A stretch of DNA of 64,000 nucleotides from Enterocloster alcoholdehydrogenati (GTDB lineage Bacteria > Bacillota > Clostridia > Lachnospirales > Lachnospiraceae): NCBI RefSeq assembly GCF_013282095.1, contig NZ_BLTJ01000001.1:372001-436000 (forward strand). The letters are read 5' to 3'. The notes beneath the pieces were generated by a model. It worked only from the letters and a program-made list of their open reading frames with translations. It ran no database searches and was not told the origin of the DNA. The translations under genes were made by a program, and so were the position numbers. Shown one piece after another: positions 1-9,111 of this stretch. The number at the start of each line of letters is the position of its first letter. The stretch's first letter is position 1.

Positions 1-57
1 ATGCTTTCTATTATAAGCGGACGTTAAAAAAATGTCAAATCACTTTTCAGGATGTTC

Positions 58-86
58 TTGAAAAAAATATAGTCCTATATTATACT
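58..86 (+). promoter_or_regulatory. Sigma-A promoter of the ABC-F gene
   Basis: A -35 box TTGAAA at 58-63 and a -10 box TATACT at 81-86 are separated by 17 bases. They precede the AAAGGAG ribosome binding site at 112-118 and the ATG at 127, leaving a short leader of about 35 nt with no room for an attenuating leader peptide. Seen in sequence; activity is inferred. Confidence 0.7.
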
Positions 87-126
87 GAGGGTATTGTTTA
101 TATATTTTCTTAAAGGAGTTTTACAA

Positions 127-2061
127 ATGATCCTCTCATGCAGCAGTATCAGCAGGTCCTTTGGGGACAATCACATCCTCAAACGGGTCTCTTTTCATAT
201 AGAAGAACACGAAAAAGCCGCCATCGTAGGCATCAACGGAGCCGGCAAGTCCACCCTTTTAAAAATCATCATCGGCCAGCTGGCGCCGGATGAAGGCACG
301 GTAACATGGGCCAAGGGCGCAGCTGTCGGCTATCTGGCCCAGCATCAGGACCTGGATGGGACTGAAACCATATACGACACCCTTTTAGAGGTAAAACGTC
401 CCATTCTGGAGATGGAGGAACGTCTGCGCCGCCTGGAGCTTGAGATGAATACCGCCTCCGGGGAGGAATTAGAGTCCAGGCTTTCTGAATACAGCCGCTT
501 AAACCACACCTTTGAACTGGAAAACGGCTATGCCTGCCGCAGTGAGATTACCGGCGTATTAAAGGGCCTGGGCTTTTCAGAGGAAGAATTTTCCAAACCC
601 ATCCACGCGCTCTCCGGCGGCCAGAAAACACGGGTATCCTTAGGCAAGCTTCTTCTTACAAAGCCGGATATCCTTCTGTTGGACGAGCCCACCAACCACC
701 TGGATATGGAGTCCATCGCGTGGCTGGAAACCTATTTAAAAGGCTACCCCGGCAGCGTAATTATCGTAGCACATGACCGGTATTTTCTGGACCGTGTAGT
801 AACCAAGGTCATTGAACTGGACAACGGAACAGCCACCGTATTTTCGGGCAATTATTCTGCCTACAGCGACAAAAAGGCCATGCTCCGGGACGCCCAGATC
901 CGGGCCTACCTAAACCAGCAGCAGGAGATCCGCCATCAGGAGGCGGTCATTGCCAAGTTAAAATCCTTTAACCGGGAAAAATCCATCCGCCGCGCCGAGA
1001 GCCGGGAAAAGATGCTGGATAAGATCGAGCGGCTGGAAAAGCCGGCAGAGGTAAACGATTCCATGGATATCCGCCTGGAGCCGGACGTAGTCAGCGGGAA
1101 TGATGTCCTCACCGTTACCGGCCTGAGCAAAGCCTTTGACGCCCGTCCTCTGTTTACAGACGGCAATTTTGAGATCAAGCGCGGAGAGCGGATCGCAATC
1201 ATCGGCAACAACGGCACCGGAAAGACCACCCTCCTGAAAATCATCAACGGCCTGATCCCCGCAGACAGCGGCGAGATCCGCTTAGGTTCCAAGGTCCATA
1301 TTGGCTATTACGATCAGGAGCATCAGGTTCTTCACATGGACAAGACTTTGTTTCAGGAGATCCAGGATACCTACCCCCATATGAACAATACCCAGATCCG
1401 CAATACGCTGGCCTCCTTTCTCTTTACCGGAGATGATGTATTTAAGCTGATCCGTGATTTAAGCGGCGGCGAACGGGGCCGCGTATCCCTTGCAAAGCTC
1501 ATGCTTTCTGACGCCAATTTCCTGCTGCTGGATGAGCCTACGAATCATCTGGACATCACCTCCAAGGAGATTTTGGAAAGTGCCCTAAACCGGTATACAG
1601 GAACCGTGCTGTACGTGTCCCACGACCGTTACTTTATCAACCGCACGGCCACCCGGATCCTGGATCTGACGGGACAGGCTTTTGTAAATTACATTGGAAA
1701 TTACGATTATTACCTGGAAAAAAAGGATGTGGTAGAGGCGGCGTTCTTCTCTGTTTCTCCAAACAAAGCCTCCTTTCCCCCTGTCTCAGAAGCGGCCATA
1801 TCCGATGCCGGCGCCAAGCTGGACTGGAAAGCTCAGAAGGAGGAGCAGGCCAGAATACGCAAACGCCAGAATGAATTAAAAAAGACAGAAGAAGCCATTC
1901 ATCAGCTGGAAAGCAGAGACAGCGAGATCAATGAGCTTCTGGCCCAGGAAACGGTCTATACAGATGTGGCGCGTCTGATGGAACTGAACAAAGAAAAGGA
2001 ATCCATCAGTCAGAAGCTGGAAGAACTCTACGAAGCGTGGGAGGCGCTGGCAGAAGAATGA
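127..2061 (+). CDS. ABC-F family ATPase (ribosome-associated, YdiF/Uup-like)
   Basis: This 644-aa soluble protein has two ABC ATPase domains and no transmembrane segment, the ABC-F layout. Domain 1 carries Walker A GINGAGKST, signature LSGGQ and Walker B with LLLDEPTNHLD. Domain 2 carries GNNGTGKTT, LSGGERGR and a second DEPTNHLD. A charged linker rich in E, K and R joins them, and the C-terminus from about residue 570 is a predicted coiled coil. Family members act on the translating ribosome; some protect it from antibiotics, but nothing here, including the very short leader, points to resistance. The ATG at 127 is preferred over an in-frame ATG at 94 because AAAGGAG lies 8 nt upstream. The next gene starts within its stop codon. 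Confidence 0.9.
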   Translation: MILSCSSISRSFGDNHILKRVSFHIEEHEKAAIVGINGAGKSTLLKIIIGQLAPDEGTVTWAKGAAVGYLAQHQDLDGTETIYDTLLEVKRPILEMEERLRRLELEMNTASGEELESRLSEYSRLNHTFELENGYACRSEITGVLKGLGFSEEEFSKPIHALSGGQKTRVSLGKLLLTKPDILLLDEPTNHLDMESIAWLETYLKGYPGSVIIVAHDRYFLDRVVTKVIELDNGTATVFSGNYSAYSDKKAMLRDAQIRAYLNQQQEIRHQEAVIAKLKSFNREKSIRRAESREKMLDKIERLEKPAEVNDSMDIRLEPDVVSGNDVLTVTGLSKAFDARPLFTDGNFEIKRGERIAIIGNNGTGKTTLLKIINGLIPADSGEIRLGSKVHIGYYDQEHQVLHMDKTLFQEIQDTYPHMNNTQIRNTLASFLFTGDDVFKLIRDLSGGERGRVSLAKLMLSDANFLLLDEPTNHLDITSKEILESALNRYTGTVLYVSHDRYFINRTATRILDLTGQAFVNYIGNYDYYLEKKDVVEAAFFSVSPNKASFPPVSEAAISDAGAKLDWKAQKEEQARIRKRQNELKKTEEAIHQLESRDSEINELLAQETVYTDVARLMELNKEKESISQKLEELYEAWEALAEE

Positions 2062-2264
2062 AACTGAAACGTATCCTTGCCATTTTCGGCGCAGTGGTCT
2101 TAGCCGGCCTCGTGCTTGCCGCCTTTATCCTGGCCATTGCGGGAGCTCCGGCCAATATACTGATGGCTGTGATCTTCTCCATCTTATTTCTCTCCGTACT
2201 CTTTTATGCCATGAACCTGATGGCAAGAGTGCTGCGGCCGGAGGACAAAAGTGATGACAGTTAA
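2058..2264 (+). CDS. Small two-helix membrane protein
   Basis: A 68-aa protein with a basic start (MKLKRIL), two hydrophobic stretches at about residues 6-28 and 32-54, and a charged C-terminal tail. The ATG overlaps the TGA of the ABC-F gene by 4 nt (ATGA), so it is almost certainly translationally coupled to it. The hydrophobic pattern and coupling support a real gene, but I do not recognise the family and assign no function. A terminator hairpin follows directly after its stop. Confidence 0.6.
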   Translation: MKLKRILAIFGAVVLAGLVLAAFILAIAGAPANILMAVIFSILFLSVLFYAMNLMARVLRPEDKSDDS

Positions 2265-2265
2265 A

Positions 2266-2312
2266 AAGAACCCCAGACATACGGAGCCTTCGATCCGTTG
2301 TCTGGGGTTCTT
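2266..2312. terminator. Terminator between convergent genes
   Basis: A perfect 14-bp stem (2266-2279 with 2299-2312) encloses a second short stem ACGGA/TCCGT. On the minus strand the stem is followed by TTCTTTTT, a good tail for purA. On the plus strand the tail is weaker, so it may serve both directions unequally. Confidence 0.8.
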
Positions 2313-2341
2313 CTGTTTCGCCTTTTATACGGCGCAGACTG

Positions 2342-3619
2342 TTATTTTCTGAGAATGATATCCTCACGTCCTGGGCCATTGGAAACCATGGTAATAGGAG
2401 CTTCGATCTCCTTCTCAACAAACTCAATGTACTTACGGCAGTTCTCTGGAAGATCCTCGTACTTCTTGATGCCGCGGATATCACACTTCCAGCCTGGAAG
2501 TCTGGTAAGAACGGGCTTTGCCTTCTCCAGCTTTGCGGTCGTGGGGAATTCCCTTGTAACTTCGCCGTCAATCTCATAGCCGATGCATACAGGAATCTCA
2601 TCCAGATAGCCCAGTACATCTAATACCGTGAAGGCAACCTCAGTGGTTCCCTGAATACGGCAGCCGTATCTGGTAGCTACTGCGTCAAACCAGCCCACTC
2701 TTCTTGGGCGTCCTGTGGTAGCACCGTACTCGCCACCGTCACCGCCGCGGCGTCTTAATTCATCTGCCTCATCTCCGAAGATCTCACTGACAAAAGCGCC
2801 TGCTCCCACTGCACTGGAGTATGCCTTTACAACAGTCGTGATATTCTTGATCTCATAAGGCGCAATGCCTGCTCCGATGGCGCCGTAGGCTGCCAGTGTA
2901 GAGGAAGATGTAACCATAGGATAAATACCATGATCCGGATCCTTTAATGAGCCTAACTGCCCTTCTAACAGGATATTCTTTCCCTCTTTGATGGCATTGT
3001 GCAGATAAGAAGAAACATCGCATACATAGGGCGCGATCATATCGCGGTAGCCTGTCAGTTCCTCAAAAAGCTCCTTGGGATCCAGGAGCGGCTTATGGTA
3101 CAGATGCTCTAAGAGTACATTCTTGATCTCGCATACTCTCTCACATTTCTCCTTCAGCAGCTCCTCATCAAAAAGTTCGCTTACCTGAAAACCGATCTTT
3201 GCGTATTTATCGGAATAGAATGGGGCGATGCCTGACTTGGTGGAGCCAAAGGACTTTCCTGCCAGACGCGCCTCCTCATAGGTATCAAACAGTACATGGT
3301 AAGGCATCAGAATCTGCGCTCTGTCAGAAACCAGGATGTGCGGCTTTGGCACCCCTCTGTCTACCAGGGACTGGATCTCCTTTACCAGATAAGGGATATT
3401 TAATGCTACGCCGTTTCCGATGATGCTGGTAGTGTGCTGATAGAATACGCCGGAAGGCAGAAGATGAAGGGCAAATTTGCCATAATCATTGATAATGGTG
3501 TGTCCTGCATTGCTGCCGCCCTGGAAACGGATGATAATGTCAGACTCCTTGGCCAGCATATCTGTGATCTTGCCTTTTCCCTCGTCTCCCCAGTTAGCAC
3601 CTACGATCGCTCTAACCAT
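2342..3619 (-). CDS. purA: Adenylosuccinate synthetase
   Basis: The enzyme joins IMP and aspartate using GTP, the first step from IMP to AMP, in the cytosol. The 425-aa protein is the usual length. It begins MVRAIVGANWGDEGKGK, which contains the conserved glycine-rich GDEGKGK nucleotide/phosphate loop with the catalytic Asp, and continues with the GSNAGHT segment. The C-terminal half has TTGRPRRVGW, typical of the GTP/IMP site. The start is fixed by AAGGAGG about 9 nt upstream of the ATG. It stands alone; its pathway partners purF and purB lie about 1.4-4.3 kb upstream on the same strand, beyond a LysR gene. Confidence 0.97.
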   Translation of the reverse strand: MVRAIVGANWGDEGKGKITDMLAKESDIIIRFQGGSNAGHTIINDYGKFALHLLPSGVFYQHTTSIIGNGVALNIPYLVKEIQSLVDRGVPKPHILVSDRAQILMPYHVLFDTYEEARLAGKSFGSTKSGIAPFYSDKYAKIGFQVSELFDEELLKEKCERVCEIKNVLLEHLYHKPLLDPKELFEELTGYRDMIAPYVCDVSSYLHNAIKEGKNILLEGQLGSLKDPDHGIYPMVTSSSTLAAYGAIGAGIAPYEIKNITTVVKAYSSAVGAGAFVSEIFGDEADELRRRGGDGGEYGATTGRPRRVGWFDAVATRYGCRIQGTTEVAFTVLDVLGYLDEIPVCIGYEIDGEVTREFPTTAKLEKAKPVLTRLPGWKCDIRGIKKYEDLPENCRKYIEFVEKEIEAPITMVSNGPGREDIILRK

Positions 3620-3847
3620 ACGTTAAATCCTCCTTGGGGCTATTACCCCATTTGTAATGTCCCGCCTTTGGCCTGCGGGTTCTCTCTGTTTCGTTCCTTT
3701 GTGCCCGAAAACGGCTTTTATGACGCCTCTCTCGGTACTCTCTTACGGGATATGGCAGTCAAACAGACCTGCCCTGTCCTTTTCTACTCTACTACAAGTT
3801 CCGGCATAAGTAAAGCGATTATTTATTATGTATGGCATAAGCGAGCC
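3620..3847 (-). other. purA leader region
   Basis: The 228 bp between the LysR gene and purA contain no gene. On the minus strand two small stems are visible, CCCGC...GCGGG around 3661-3679 and GGGG...CCCC just before the purA ribosome binding site. I could not assign a convincing promoter, and it does not match the purine riboswitch core. Confidence 0.35.
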
Positions 3848-4756
3848 TTATGTTTCTTTCCTCTCCTTTGCTTCTTCTGTCAAAAGAGCCAAAAGACTTC
3901 TTCCCGCCATGGAAATCAGTCCTGATTCCCCGGTGACAACGCAGATATGGCGCAGCGGCATCTTCTCATGAAAGGTCAGTTTAAATACCTCCCCCCGCTC
4001 CATAGCCTCTCCGGCAAATTCCTCCATCACACAGCCGATTCCCATATTCCGCCGGGCAAACTGGACAATCATATCGCTGGTGGCAAGTTCAAACTCCGGC
4101 TTTAATTCAATCCCCTTTTCCAAAAGAAACCCATCCATAAACGCGCGGGTGCTGGTGTTTTTCTCCAGAAAAATACAGGGCAGACCGCAGAGGGCGCTGT
4201 AATTCAGAGGCCTCCCCTTCAGCTGCTCAAAGCTGTTTCCGGCAATGAATACATTACGGATGGGCTTTACCAGCGTTTTTTGGATACCGCTCTTGCAGGA
4301 AAACGGGGTAGTCACCACACCAAAGTCGATTTTTCCCTCTTCCAGACTTCGAATGGTTTCCGGCGTAGGGGCATTGGTCACTGTTACCTTGATCTTTGGG
4401 TATTGCCTGTGGAACTGCTCCAGAAACGGAAGCAAAAAGAACTGCAGCGTCATATCGCTGGCTCCGATGCGCACCTCTCCCATATCCATATCCAGCATCC
4501 TCTTTAACATCCGTCCGCCCTCTAAAAGCTGCTCCACGCCCACTTTTACATAGCGAAACAGCAGCTCTCCCTCTCTCGTCAGCTGTACGCCCTTGGAGGT
4601 TCTGAAAAAAAGCCGGGCTCCCGCCTCCTTTTCCAGCTGGCGCACTGCCTGGCTGACTGCCGGCTGAGAGATGCACAGCTTCTGGGCCGCTGCCGTAAGA
4701 CTCCCCTCCAGGCATACATAATAGAACACTTTATAGTATTCCAGATTGATATTCAT
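3848..4756 (-). CDS. LysR-family transcriptional regulator
   Basis: A 302-aa LysR regulator. The N-terminal winged helix-turn-helix is clear in residues 1-60 (LTAAAQKLCISQPAVSQ, then VRQLEKEAGARLFFR), followed by the linker helix and a substrate-binding domain of PBP type from about residue 90. A sparse ribosome binding site (GAAAGG) precedes the ATG. It lies between purB and purA on the same strand but has its own promoter with a palindromic T-N11-A site, and purB ends in a terminator 135 nt upstream. No inducer can be deduced, and a role in purine control is not supported by anything seen. Confidence 0.9.
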   Translation of the reverse strand: MNINLEYYKVFYYVCLEGSLTAAAQKLCISQPAVSQAVRQLEKEAGARLFFRTSKGVQLTREGELLFRYVKVGVEQLLEGGRMLKRMLDMDMGEVRIGASDMTLQFFLLPFLEQFHRQYPKIKVTVTNAPTPETIRSLEEGKIDFGVVTTPFSCKSGIQKTLVKPIRNVFIAGNSFEQLKGRPLNYSALCGLPCIFLEKNTSTRAFMDGFLLEKGIELKPEFELATSDMIVQFARRNMGIGCVMEEFAGEAMERGEVFKLTFHEKMPLRHICVVTGESGLISMAGRSLLALLTEEAKERKET

Positions 4757-4816
4757 GGGTTTTCAGGCCTTTCTATGTGCAGCCTCATCCTTTAAAGTGA
4801 GCAGGCCGCCGTTTGA

Positions 4817-4853
4817 TACAGATACTGTACCATACCCATCCCCCTTTTGTCAA
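4817..4853 (-). promoter_or_regulatory. Promoter with LysR-type operator
   Basis: On the minus strand a -35 TTGACA (4848-4853), an 18-nt spacer and a -10 TACAGT (4824-4829) precede the LysR gene. The perfect inverted repeat TACAG-ATA-CTGTA (4817-4829) fits the LysR T-N11-A rule and covers the -10 box, which suggests negative autoregulation. Confidence 0.55.
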
Positions 4854-4888
4854 AACCTGCTGTCGGCTGCTTCAGATCCGCAGAGCAG

Positions 4889-4933
4889 AAAAAAACGGCC
4901 GTCCACCCTTACACAGGGCAGCCGACCGTTTTT
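4889..4933 (-). terminator. Terminator of purF-purB
   Basis: AAAAACGG (4891-4898) pairs with CCGTTTTT (4926-4933), with a further imperfect inner stem. On the minus strand the hairpin ends in a run of T, just past the purB stop at 4962. Confidence 0.7.
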
Positions 4934-4961
4934 GCAGACTCTGAAACCTTCCGCGCATATT

Positions 4962-6398
4962 TTACACGCTGATCTCAGCAGTCATGCCAAGAACCTCTTT
5001 ATTCGCCTCAAGCACGGGACGGATCACTTCGTTTAAAAATTCCTCTACCTGTTCAGGTGCACGTCCCACATACCGTGAAGGCTCCATGGCCTTTTTAAGC
5101 TCCTCCAGGGATAAGCCAAAGGCACTGTCAGCCGCGATCAGTTCCAGAAGATTATTCTCTCCGCCGTTTTCCTTTACGTTCTTTCCAGCCTCCATGGACA
5201 GCTGACGGATACGTTCATGCAGTTCCTGTCGGTCTCCTCCTGCCTTTACGGCATCCATCATGATATTTTCCGTAGCCATAAAAGGAAGTTCTGCCATCAG
5301 ATGTTTCTCAATTACCTTTGGATACACTACCAGGCCGTCCACTACATTCAAATACAGATCCAGAATACCGTCTACCGCAAGAAAGCCTTCAGGAATAGAA
5401 AGGCGCTTGTTGGCCGAATCATCCAGAGTACGCTCAAACCACTGGGTCGACGCCACCAGCATGGGATTCATCATATCGCTCATCACGTAGTTTGCCAGGG
5501 ACGCAATGCGCTCGCTGCGCATGGGATTTCTCTTGTATGCCATGGCTGAGGAACCGATCTGATGTTTTTCAAATGGTTCTTCCACCTCTTTTAAATGCTG
5601 CAGCAGACGGATATCGTTGGAGAATTTATGAGCGCTCTGGGCAATGCCAGCCAGTACGCCAAGCACCCGGCTGTCCACCTTTCTGGAATAGGTCTGGCCG
5701 GACACGGGATAGCAGCCCTCAAAGCCCATCTTCTCAGCAATCTGCTGATCCAGTCTGCGGCAGCGCTCATGGTCGCCGTCAAAGAGCTCTAAAAAGCTGG
5801 CCTGCGTACCGGTAGTTCCCTTTGATCCAAGAAGGCGCATGGAGCCGATCAGATAATCCAGATCATCCAGATCCAGCTTTAACTCCATCATCCAGAGAGC
5901 GGCTCTCTTTCCTACGGTAGTAGGCTGGGCCGGCTGGAAATGGGTAAACGCCAGAGTCGGCTGATCCTTGTGGGCATCTGCAAACTTTGCCAGTTCTGCC
6001 AGCACATTCAGAACCTTTCTGCGGACTAATTTTAACGCCTCGGTCATAATGATCACATCCGTGTTGTCTCCCACATAGCAGGAGGTTGCTCCCAGATGGA
6101 TGATCCCCTTAGCCCCAGGACACTGCACGCCGTATGCGTATACATGGCTCATGACATCATGGCGCACCTCTTTTTCCCGGGCCTTCGCCACATCGTAGTT
6201 GATCTCATCCGCATGGGCCTTCAGCTCATCGATCTGTTCCTGAGTGATGCCCAGTCCCAGCTCCTTTTCTGTCTCAGCCAGGGCAATCCACAGCCGTCTC
6301 CAGGTCTTAAATTTCATATCCGGAGAGAAGATATACTGCATCTCCTTACTGGCGTAACGCTCAGAAAGCGGGCTTACATACTTATCATGATCACTCAT
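4962..6398 (-). CDS. purB: Adenylosuccinate lyase
   Basis: The enzyme releases fumarate twice in purine synthesis: from SAICAR to AICAR, and from adenylosuccinate to AMP. The 478-aa protein belongs to the fumarase/aspartase superfamily. Its signature loop GSSAMAYKRNPMRSE is intact near residue 285, and upstream segments containing HLGATSC and TLAFTHFQPAQP hold conserved active-site residues. An ATGGAGGA ribosome binding site precedes the ATG. It follows purF by 65 bp and is closed by a terminator, so purF-purB form one operon. Confidence 0.97.
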   Translation of the reverse strand: MSDHDKYVSPLSERYASKEMQYIFSPDMKFKTWRRLWIALAETEKELGLGITQEQIDELKAHADEINYDVAKAREKEVRHDVMSHVYAYGVQCPGAKGIIHLGATSCYVGDNTDVIIMTEALKLVRRKVLNVLAELAKFADAHKDQPTLAFTHFQPAQPTTVGKRAALWMMELKLDLDDLDYLIGSMRLLGSKGTTGTQASFLELFDGDHERCRRLDQQIAEKMGFEGCYPVSGQTYSRKVDSRVLGVLAGIAQSAHKFSNDIRLLQHLKEVEEPFEKHQIGSSAMAYKRNPMRSERIASLANYVMSDMMNPMLVASTQWFERTLDDSANKRLSIPEGFLAVDGILDLYLNVVDGLVVYPKVIEKHLMAELPFMATENIMMDAVKAGGDRQELHERIRQLSMEAGKNVKENGGENNLLELIAADSAFGLSLEELKKAMEPSRYVGRAPEQVEEFLNEVIRPVLEANKEVLGMTAEISV

Positions 6399-6463
6399 GT
6401 CTAATCCTCCATATCTTTGTTTTTATATCATTAGTATACCATGTCCCATACAGCTTTTAAAGC

Positions 6464-7912
6464 TTATTTTTCGTAGGCTCCGCGGATGTCCTCGGAAGGC
6501 GGCTCAATGGGGTATTTTCCGTCAAAGCAGGCAGCGCAGATGGGGCGTCCTCCCGCCATGGCCGCCAGGCGGTCCTGTCCCAGGAAAGAAAGACTGTCTG
6601 CCCCGATGATCTGCCGGATCTCCTCTACCGTCCGTCCGTGGGCAATCAGCTGATCCTCCGTCGGGATATCTGTCCCAAAATAACAGGGATGCAGAAACGG
6701 CGGAGCGCTGATGCGCACATGAACCTCCCTGGCTCCCGCATCCCGCAGCATACCCACGATCAGGGCGCTGGTGGTGCCGCGGACAATGGAATCATCAATC
6801 ATAATCACACGTTTTCCATCCACCGCCTCTTTGAGCACATTTAACTTGATCCGCACCGCCGACTCCCTGCTGCTCTGCTTGGGCTTAATAAAGGTTCGGC
6901 CTACATAGGAATTTTTTACAAATGCCGTTCCATAGGAAATGCCGGATTCCATGGCATATCCCAGAGCCGCCGCATTGCCCGACTCAGGAACTCCCACCAC
7001 CAGATCCGCCTCCACCGGCGAATCCATTGCCAGAAAGCGGCCCGCCTGGATCCTTGCGTGATATACGCTCACCCCGTCAAAAACACTGTCCGGCCTTGCA
7101 AAATAGATATACTCAAAAATACATCTGGCCTCTTTTAAAGGATCCTTTAAGCACATTTCCCGATTGGACGCAATCCCATCCTTTGTGATGGTAACGATCT
7201 CTCCTGGCTCCACATCCCGGACAAATTCTGCGCCGATGGTTTCCAGTGCGCAGGTCTCCGAAGCCAGTATGTAGGCCTTATCCCGCTTTCCGATGCAAAG
7301 GGGCTTAAATCCAAAGGGATCCCTTGCTCCGATCAGCTTCCTGGGGCTCATGATTACCAGAGAATAAGCGCCCTCCAGTTTCTTCATGGCGGCCGCCACC
7401 GCCTCCTCTACCGTAGGCACCTGAACTCTGGCCCGTGCGATATGATAGGCAATGACCTCCGAATCAATGGTGGTCTGGAAAATAGCCCCGGTATATTCCA
7501 GTTCATGGCGCAGCTTGGGCGCGTTTACCAGATTTCCATTGTGGGCCAGTCCCAGAGTGCCTTTTACATAGTTAAGAACCAGCGGCTGGGCATTTTCCCT
7601 GGTGCTGCTCCCTGCTGTGGAGTATCTCACATGGCCCACCCCGATGTTGCCATGAAGCTGCTCTAAAACCTCTGGTGTAAATACTTCGTTGCACAGGCCC
7701 ATCCCCTTGTGGACACTTACCTTTCCCTTGGGTCCGTCGGTATCGCTGACTGCGATGCCGCAGCTTTCCTGTCCCCTGTGCTGCAGGGCAAAAAGCCCGT
7801 AGTAGATTGTTGATGCCACATCATTCCCCTCAAAATCATAGATCCCGAAAACTCCGCACTCTTCGCGCAGTTTTTCCTCCCCAATACCAAAGTCCATGAG
7901 ATTCTGGTTCAT
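6464..7912 (-). CDS. purF: Amidophosphoribosyltransferase, Fe-S type
   Basis: PurF catalyses the committed step of purine synthesis, transfer of glutamine amide nitrogen to PRPP. The 482-aa protein starts with a propeptide of about 18 residues ending at EE before CGVFGIY; Cys19 should become the N-terminal nucleophile after self-cleavage. The class II glutaminase domain is followed by the PRPP site VIMIDDSIVRGTTS. Cysteines in CIFEYIYF, and the C-terminal pair in ICAACFDGKYP, match the Bacillus-type enzyme carrying an oxygen-sensitive 4Fe-4S cluster, in keeping with an anaerobe. It leads the purF-purB operon, 65 bp ahead of purB. Confidence 0.97.
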   Translation of the reverse strand: MNQNLMDFGIGEEKLREECGVFGIYDFEGNDVASTIYYGLFALQHRGQESCGIAVSDTDGPKGKVSVHKGMGLCNEVFTPEVLEQLHGNIGVGHVRYSTAGSSTRENAQPLVLNYVKGTLGLAHNGNLVNAPKLRHELEYTGAIFQTTIDSEVIAYHIARARVQVPTVEEAVAAAMKKLEGAYSLVIMSPRKLIGARDPFGFKPLCIGKRDKAYILASETCALETIGAEFVRDVEPGEIVTITKDGIASNREMCLKDPLKEARCIFEYIYFARPDSVFDGVSVYHARIQAGRFLAMDSPVEADLVVGVPESGNAAALGYAMESGISYGTAFVKNSYVGRTFIKPKQSSRESAVRIKLNVLKEAVDGKRVIMIDDSIVRGTTSALIVGMLRDAGAREVHVRISAPPFLHPCYFGTDIPTEDQLIAHGRTVEEIRQIIGADSLSFLGQDRLAAMAGGRPICAACFDGKYPIEPPSEDIRGAYEK

Positions 7913-8026
7913 ACGGATCTTCCTTTCTTATCTTGTGGGTCTTTTACCAGCCGCGGACAGGGAAACACACGCCTGATCCGCCGGTGTTATAAGCTGCCGC
8001 TATAAAAGGGCATTGTTTCAGAAGAA

Positions 8027-8055
8027 ATTATAATACAAACTTTTTTTGAATACAA
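8027..8055 (-). promoter_or_regulatory. Sigma-A promoter of purF-purB
   Basis: On the minus strand -35 TTGTAT (8050-8055) and -10 TATAAT (8027-8032) are 17 nt apart. Transcription would start near 8020, giving a leader of about 105 nt before purF. I looked for a purine or PRPP/ppGpp-type riboswitch and recognised none. Confidence 0.7.
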
Positions 8056-8103
8056 GAATTGCTGTCATTAAAATTGCTAATGAATCCCCAGGGAGGCCTC
8101 TAA

Positions 8104-8529
8104 TCATTGAAACGTCTCCTCTTTGGAAGGCTTCTGACGGATACGGAAAAATACAAGACGGCCCTCTCTTAAAAACAGGGACACTCCTTCTTCCACCCGT
8201 TCTGAAGCTTCCCCTTTTTCTCTGCCCGTCCTGTTAATCGGCTGAATACAGATCATCCCCTCTCCCAGCCAGCCCCATTTCTCAAACCATTCCTGGTTCC
8301 ACCCGCCAAACGCACGCCATCTCTTCTCAAAATCTGCCTGATCCGCCGCCCCGGTGCACAAAACGAGGACCAGAACGCTTAAAAGAACAGATTGATATCT
8401 GCTTTTCCATTTTTTCCCTGGCCGGTTGCGCCGGATGCTCTTTTGTTTCCTGCGCCTTAAGTGCCTCCACTGTTTCACCGCCTTCCTTCGCCGTCTCTTT
8501 AAATATTTCTTTCGTTTCTTTTCCTTCAT
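8104..8529 (-). CDS. Hypothetical basic single-pass membrane protein
   Basis: A frame of about 141 aa. The first 45 residues are extremely basic (runs of K and R), followed by a hydrophobic stretch of about 15 residues (SVLLSVLVLVLC) and an acidic, tryptophan-rich C-terminal part. This would be a cytoplasmic basic tail, one membrane helix and an extracytoplasmic domain. The start is uncertain: an ATG at 8529 has AAAGGAG only 3 nt away, and a GTG at 8544 is possible. A second frame of 86 codons (8327-8587) overlaps it. I recognise no family; the gene fills the space between the divergent end of the lipoprotein gene and the purF promoter. Confidence 0.4.
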   Translation of the reverse strand: MKEKKRKKYLKRRRRKAVKQWRHLRRRKQKSIRRNRPGKKWKSRYQSVLLSVLVLVLCTGAADQADFEKRWRAFGGWNQEWFEKWGWLGEGMICIQPINRTGREKGEASERVEEGVSLFLREGRLVFFRIRQKPSKEETFQ

Positions 8530-8604
8530 GGGCTCCTTTCCCACGCACTCCTGACTGCATTATAGACACTTTTTTCCCTTCCCGCAAGTATTCCTGTACA
8601 AAAA

Positions 8605-8656
8605 ACAGCCCTCATTTTCCGAAGGCAGATCCGTTGTTCTGGAAAATAAGGGCTGT
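8605..8656 (-). terminator. Terminator after lipoprotein gene
   Basis: A 16-bp stem with one mismatch (8605-8620 with 8641-8656) is followed on the minus strand by six T residues, 15 nt past the lipoprotein stop codon. Confidence 0.85.
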
Positions 8657-8670
8657 ATTCATCATAGTAT

Positions 8671-9021
8671 TTAGCGGTTTGTCGCACCGGTGGTGGTCAT
8701 CGGCTCCGTCATATCCTTCACATCTTCTTTTATGTCATTTACGCCGTTTTTCACATCATCTGCAATTCCCTTCATCACGCCTTCATGGGTGGTATCCGGC
8801 TCTGTTCTGTTATCCAGAGTACCGGCTGTTTCCCTCTCGCCGGCGGAGGTTCCGGCCATTCCGCTCTCCGCCATCCCTCCTTCGGTTCCGTTTGCCGAGG
8901 TTCCAGGAACTGCGGAAGATGCCGAGGGCTCTCCTGAGTTTCTGCTCCCGCAGGCCGTCAGCGAAGCCATAAGAACCGCTGCCAGAAGAAACATCATAAC
9001 AGGTCTGATTTTTTTCATCAT
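8671..9021 (-). CDS. Small lipoprotein
   Basis: A 116-aa secreted lipoprotein. The signal peptide has two lysines, a hydrophobic core and the lipobox LTAC with Cys24 as the lipidated residue. The mature part begins with a low-complexity segment rich in S, G, T, A and E, then has a short C-terminal repeat-like stretch (GIADDVKNGVNDIKEDVKD) with alternating charge that could form an amphipathic helix. The ATG at 9021 is chosen because AAAGGAG lies 5 nt upstream. It is transcribed alone, between two strong terminators. Function unknown. Confidence 0.75.
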   Translation of the reverse strand: MMKKIRPVMMFLLAAVLMASLTACGSRNSGEPSASSAVPGTSANGTEGGMAESGMAGTSAGERETAGTLDNRTEPDTTHEGVMKGIADDVKNGVNDIKEDVKDMTEPMTTTGATNR

Positions 9022-9111
9022 ACATTCTCCTTTCATGCTCTGAGCCGCAAAAATGAAGTTCGCGGCTCCGGTTAATGAATCGGCCGGCTGCCGCGCGGCC
9101 CGATCCAAAAA

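Noticed and set aside
127-2061. ABC-F protein as an antibiotic resistance determinant
   Set aside because: No attenuating leader, no mobile context and no diagnostic interdomain feature that I can see; housekeeping ABC-F proteins look the same.
3620-3847. Purine riboswitch upstream of purA
   Set aside because: The conserved core of the guanine/adenine riboswitch is not present; only small stems are seen.
7913-8020. Riboswitch in the purF leader
   Set aside because: The leader is long enough, but no purine, PRPP or ppGpp aptamer core was recognisable.
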